Assembly: GCF_030450125.1 (NCBI RefSeq)
Contig: NZ_CP123923.1
Span: forward strand, 7,535,001-7,599,000
DNA length: 64,000 bases
From: Streptomyces sp. WP-1
GTDB lineage: Bacteria > Actinomycetota > Actinomycetes > Streptomycetales > Streptomycetaceae
Direction of reading: 5' to 3'
Below are positions 61,202 through 64,000 of the stretch, one piece after another. The first letter of the stretch is position 1. Every line of letters begins with the position of its first letter. Under the pieces are notes generated by a model. It did no database searches and was not told the DNA's origin. It was given only the letters and a program-made list of their open reading frames with translations. Both the position numbers and the translations under genes were made by a program.

Positions 61202-61927
61202 CTACTTCCGTTCCAGCAACTGAGCGAAGCGCCGCTCCCAGGCGTCCTGATTTCCCTTGGCCTCCTGGACGAACCGGCTCCGGGCGATCCCTCGGATCAC
61301 CATGTTGTTGACCAGGGAGTATGGAAATGCCATCGGCCGTACGACATCCATGAACAGCACGGCACGGTCCTCGTCGGTCCCGTTCCAGGCTTCATGCACG
61401 TAGGTGTCGTCGAAGAACATCCCGGTCCCCTCAGTCCAGTGCGCCTCTTGTCCGCCGACGCGAATACCGCAGGCGTTCTCGGGCGACGGGATCTTCAGCG
61501 CGAGGTGATAGCGGACCACGCCCTTGTAGGGGCCGCGGTGCGGTGGCACGTGTTTGTGCGGGCCGAGGATCGAGAAGAAGGCCGTTTTCAGACCGGGTAC
61601 CCGGGCCAGCAGTTCAGCTGTCCGCGGGCACCGTGCGCAGTTGGCGTCGAATCGGAACCCGTAACCGTAGAAGAAATAGGTCTTCCACTGGTCGTCGTTG
61701 GTGATGCGGCGTTGGTCGGTGGAGATGTCCTGGAAGTTGGGCAGCGCTTCGCGGTGCTCCAGCAGGGCGTCGAGTTCGGCTCTGACGTCACGCCAGTTGC
61801 CTTCGAGTCCACGGCTCCACGGGAACGCCGATTCCGGGATGAACGGGCTGTCATCGAAGCGGGAGTGGTGGACCATCTGCTTTTCGATCCACTTCACCAG
61901 CATGGGAAGAACTCTCGGCACAACCAC
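61202..61927 (-). CDS. Aspartyl/asparaginyl beta-hydroxylase-like oxygenase
   Basis: A 241-residue Fe(II)/2-oxoglutarate oxygenase of the AspH/LpxO family: FFSILGPHKHVPPHRGPYKG (metal His), VVRYHLALKIP, WTEGTGMFFDDTYVHEAWNG (second metal His) and EDRAVLFMDVVRP (2-oxoglutarate Arg). Family members use a His-only or His-x-Asp facial site. GTG at 61927 is the longest start; ATG at 61903 is equally plausible. In this operon it may hydroxylate an amino-acid or nucleoside moiety. Confidence 0.82.
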   Translation of the reverse strand: MVVPRVLPMLVKWIEKQMVHHSRFDDSPFIPESAFPWSRGLEGNWRDVRAELDALLEHREALPNFQDISTDQRRITNDDQWKTYFFYGYGFRFDANCARCPRTAELLARVPGLKTAFFSILGPHKHVPPHRGPYKGVVRYHLALKIPSPENACGIRVGGQEAHWTEGTGMFFDDTYVHEAWNGTDEDRAVLFMDVVRPMAFPYSLVNNMVIRGIARSRFVQEAKGNQDAWERRFAQLLERK

Positions 61928-61958
61928 ACCCCCGCGTACGTCAGTTCGTCTACCGGTC

Positions 61959-62516
61959 TCAGGTGCGTGGCATCACGAGCTCGGCTCGGCCGCCGGCCGG
62001 AATGACCGGACCGAGCAACTCGGTGGTGCACCGGTCGAGTTCGTCGGGATCGAATCTCCCGTCCTCGACACCGACGTATCGCACCGGAGCGATGGTGTGC
62101 ACCCCCGCGACGAGCGGCGGCACTTCCTGACCTCGCTCGATGAGGAGGATCATGGGCTTGGCCATGGCCGACATCCAGCCGAGCTCCACCATCGTGCCCG
62201 GGGAGGGCGGGTCTCCGGGATACGCTACGAAGAGTACGGCCTTGCGCAGTGCGAGATAGTCGAGCCGGGTGCACACGTCCGGGGCCATGACCTCGGCCCC
62301 CCAGGCTTCCCGGCGATGGGCGTTGTCCACCTCGAACCCCAGCGCGGTGAAGTGGTCGATGAGAGCCCGGTAGTTGCTGCGGTGCCGGTCCGGAAGAAGC
62401 CCCGTCTCCGGGTCGAGCAGCCCTTTGAAGGGGCCACCGACGAAGACCAGCGGCTTGCTCCCGTCAGGGTGCAGTGGCTCGTCGGCGGACAGGGGAAGCG
62501 ATTCGGGGTGGCTCAC
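61959..62516 (-). CDS. MilB/BlsM-type CMP N-glycosidase (nucleoside 2-deoxyribosyltransferase fold)
   Basis: A 185-residue nucleoside deoxyribosyltransferase-fold protein: LVFVGGPFKGLLDPETGLL, VDNAHRREAWGAEVMAPD, TRLDYLALRKAVLFVAYPGD and SPGTMVELGWMSAMAKPMIL. The catalytic Glu is Glu111 (VELGW). As I recall MilB and BlsM, they share GGPF, NAHRREAWGAE, TRLD, SPGT and VEIGW. Those enzymes hydrolyse (hydroxymethyl)CMP to the free base and ribose phosphate. GTG at 62516 is set by GGAGGG. First gene of the leftward operon. Confidence 0.88.
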   Translation of the reverse strand: MSHPESLPLSADEPLHPDGSKPLVFVGGPFKGLLDPETGLLPDRHRSNYRALIDHFTALGFEVDNAHRREAWGAEVMAPDVCTRLDYLALRKAVLFVAYPGDPPSPGTMVELGWMSAMAKPMILLIERGQEVPPLVAGVHTIAPVRYVGVEDGRFDPDELDRCTTELLGPVIPAGGRAELVMPRT

Positions 62517-63054
62517 CGAGAGGTTCCCTCCGTTGTAGGAGTTTTGGTGTGGGACAGGTGCGGATTCTCCGGTGACACGGGCGTTGATGACCCCGTGCGG
62601 TACACCTGATGTCAGTTCGCCGACGATCCGGCGCCCGCGGATTCCGACACCCGCGACAGGAGATTTTCTCCTATGGCTGAAACTTGACACTCCCATGTGC
62701 TGCAACGTCACGGCGTCTGAGTGGCGAGCGCCATGGTCCCTTCCGGGGCAGTGAGCCGCCTCGGGGTACCCGGCGTCCTGCTCGGCACGGAAGAGTGAGT
62801 GATGGATTTCGCACGTGCGTTCCCCCGAGTTTTACTCGTCATTGCAGCAAATGACGGGTCGACTGCAAGCTTCGAGTGAAGCGAAGTCCGTGTCAAGGCC
62901 ACGACTCGAATGATGTTGGCCAGTAAGAGAGGTTGCGGGTTCTTGGAATTCGATGTTACGGTCGGCCCGGTGTCTATTCAGCAGCGGCGACCGATGAGTT
63001 CGGCAACGAATTCTTCCCGCTGTTGAGAGGATCTTCGCGCCAGGGGGCCGAGAC
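62517..63054. promoter_or_regulatory. Divergent promoter region of the nucleoside cluster
   Basis: 538 bases, more AT-rich than the surroundings, between the leftward MilB-like operon and the rightward radical SAM gene. TTGACA occurs at 62684-62689 on the + strand, but no matching -10 follows at 16-18 bases. No intact gene is seen. Confidence 0.45.
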
Positions 63055-64000
63055 GTGGACGCACAAATTCCGTTAGGCGCACCACCCTCCATGGAACTGG
63101 TCTACTTCGGCCTGTTCGACAACTGCAATGCCCGGTGCAATATGTGTGAGTGCTGGCTGGCCCCGAGAGCCGATCTGCCGCTCGCTCATTACCGGAATGT
63201 ACTGTCGGCGGTGCTGTCTCTCCGGCCACGCGCCGTTCGCTTCACCGGCGGTGAACCACTGATCTTCGCCGAGCTGCCGGAACTCGTAGGTCAGGCGGCC
63301 GCGGAAGGCGTTCGGGTATCCGTCATCTCCAACGGGCGTATTCTCGGCCCCGGTAAAATCCGTGCCTTGATCGACAGCGGATGCAGGGAGATGGTGCTGA
63401 GCATCGACGCGCTGCGAGAGAATCACGACCGGATACGCGGCACCCCAGGTCTCTTCGACCGCTGTACGGAGGCCATCGGGGACCTCCACGAAGCGAAGAT
63501 GGACTACGGCGTCAACACGGTGCTGCAGGCGCTGGGGGCGGACGACCTCGCATCGCTGGGCGAAACGCTCCGGACACAGCCCAACCCGCCGTCGTGGTGG
63601 CACCTCATCCCCGTCCGGGGCGACGACGCACTCCGGCCCAGCGCGGCTCAGCGGGCGCGCATGCAGGAACTCATACCGAGACTGAGGGAACGGATGTCCC
63701 AGGCGGGGACCCGGATGGTCGCGGCCGACGACCCCTTCCTGGATGCCGGCCCCGAGCCCTGCACGGTGCCGACCTTCACCGCGTACGTGCGCGCTGACAC
63801 CGGCGACATCTTCGGGTGCAACATGCTCGTCTACGCCGATCCGCCGCTCGGAAACGTCCTGCGGTGGCGCGCGCAGGACGCCTGGAACAGCCTGGACGCC
63901 CACAGTCTGCGGGACCGCTGCGCCACCGGCACGAACAGGTCATGCTCCCGGTGCGACCCGAGTTCCAAAGCGATGAACCACGTCCTGAGGGAATTGGCCG
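63055..64000 (+). CDS. Radical SAM enzyme with SPASM-like C-terminus (runs off the window)
   Basis: Partial at the 3' end; 315 codons are visible. LFDNCNARCNMCECW gives the radical SAM Cys-x3-Cys-x2-Cys cluster, VRFTGGEPLIF the GGEP motif, and VSVISNGRIL the SAM region. The C-terminal part has CTVPTFTAYVRADTGDIFGC and CATGTNRSCSRCD, a SPASM/twitch-like set of cysteines. GTG 63055 with a weak ribosome site or ATG 63091 may be the start; with the former, codon 7 is TTA. Radical SAM decarboxylases or dehydratases act on the sugar in blasticidin and mildiomycin pathways; this may be the counterpart. Confidence 0.8.
   Translation, partial: MDAQIPLGAPPSMELVYFGLFDNCNARCNMCECWLAPRADLPLAHYRNVLSAVLSLRPRAVRFTGGEPLIFAELPELVGQAAAEGVRVSVISNGRILGPGKIRALIDSGCREMVLSIDALRENHDRIRGTPGLFDRCTEAIGDLHEAKMDYGVNTVLQALGADDLASLGETLRTQPNPPSWWHLIPVRGDDALRPSAAQRARMQELIPRLRERMSQAGTRMVAADDPFLDAGPEPCTVPTFTAYVRADTGDIFGCNMLVYADPPLGNVLRWRAQDAWNSLDAHSLRDRCATGTNRSCSRCDPSSKAMNHVLRELA

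Noticed and set aside
62708..62902. Leftward small frame in the nucleoside divergent region
   Set aside because: No ribosome site and no protein-like pattern; the region is more likely promoter DNA.

Overview
The window is high-GC actinobacterial DNA and almost certainly comes from a Streptomyces chromosome. Evidence: GTG starts and GTGA/ATGA stop-start overlaps, a chaplin, an isorenieratene carotenoid cluster, SigB-type partner-switching genes, rare TTA (bldA) codons, and several natural-product gene sets.

Layout. 0-0.6 kb: start of a secreted M4 protease, cut by the window edge. 1.0-7.1 kb: a translationally coupled operon (ATP-grasp ligase, dikinase-like enzyme, MFS exporter) divergent from a PAS-LuxR regulator. 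The ligase and the regulator both carry TTA codons. 7.2-9.2 kb: small genes, then a Rieske protein. 8.2-17.4 kb: the crt cluster, crtE-I-B-Rieske leftward and crtY-T-U rightward. 18.1-20.9 kb: a two-gene lanthipeptide locus (precursor plus lyase/kinase/cyclase enzyme) whose cyclase has a Cys-Cys-Cys zinc set. 21-25.3 kb: stress and housekeeping genes. 25.6-31 kb: a SigB/F-family sigma factor, an anti-sigma kinase, three STAS proteins and a PAS-GAF-GAF-PP2C phosphatase. 31.7-37.9 kb: glgX, PRC-barrel proteins, a short chaplin, beta-carbonic anhydrase and a Sua5-type enzyme. 38.6-45.5 kb: a complete rsbR-S-T-X stressosome operon flanked by two paralogous MarR/PP2C pairs.

45.5-55 kb is unusually rich in broken genes. 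It holds a STAS remnant, a methyltransferase/beta-helix chimera, a gene interrupted by TAA, a VOC-domain remnant, a GNAT with compensating frameshifts, an SDR pseudogene, a tRNA-like element with a bad anticodon arm, and a decayed SigB-family sigma gene. They lie among intact genes (YihY/BrkB, DUF4232 lipoprotein-like, acyl-CoA dehydrogenase).

56.7-64 kb is the most promising part. A leftward run encodes a MilB/BlsM-type nucleotide N-glycosidase, an Asp/Asn beta-hydroxylase-like oxygenase, a GNAT, an MFS exporter, a thymidylate-synthase-like enzyme, a P-loop sulfotransferase-like protein and a methyltransferase. It diverges from a radical SAM enzyme that runs off the right edge. TS-like enzyme plus CMP-type N-glycosidase plus radical SAM is the early logic of mildiomycin, bacimethrin and blasticidin-type pyrimidine nucleoside pathways, but the accompanying enzymes are not a combination I recognise.
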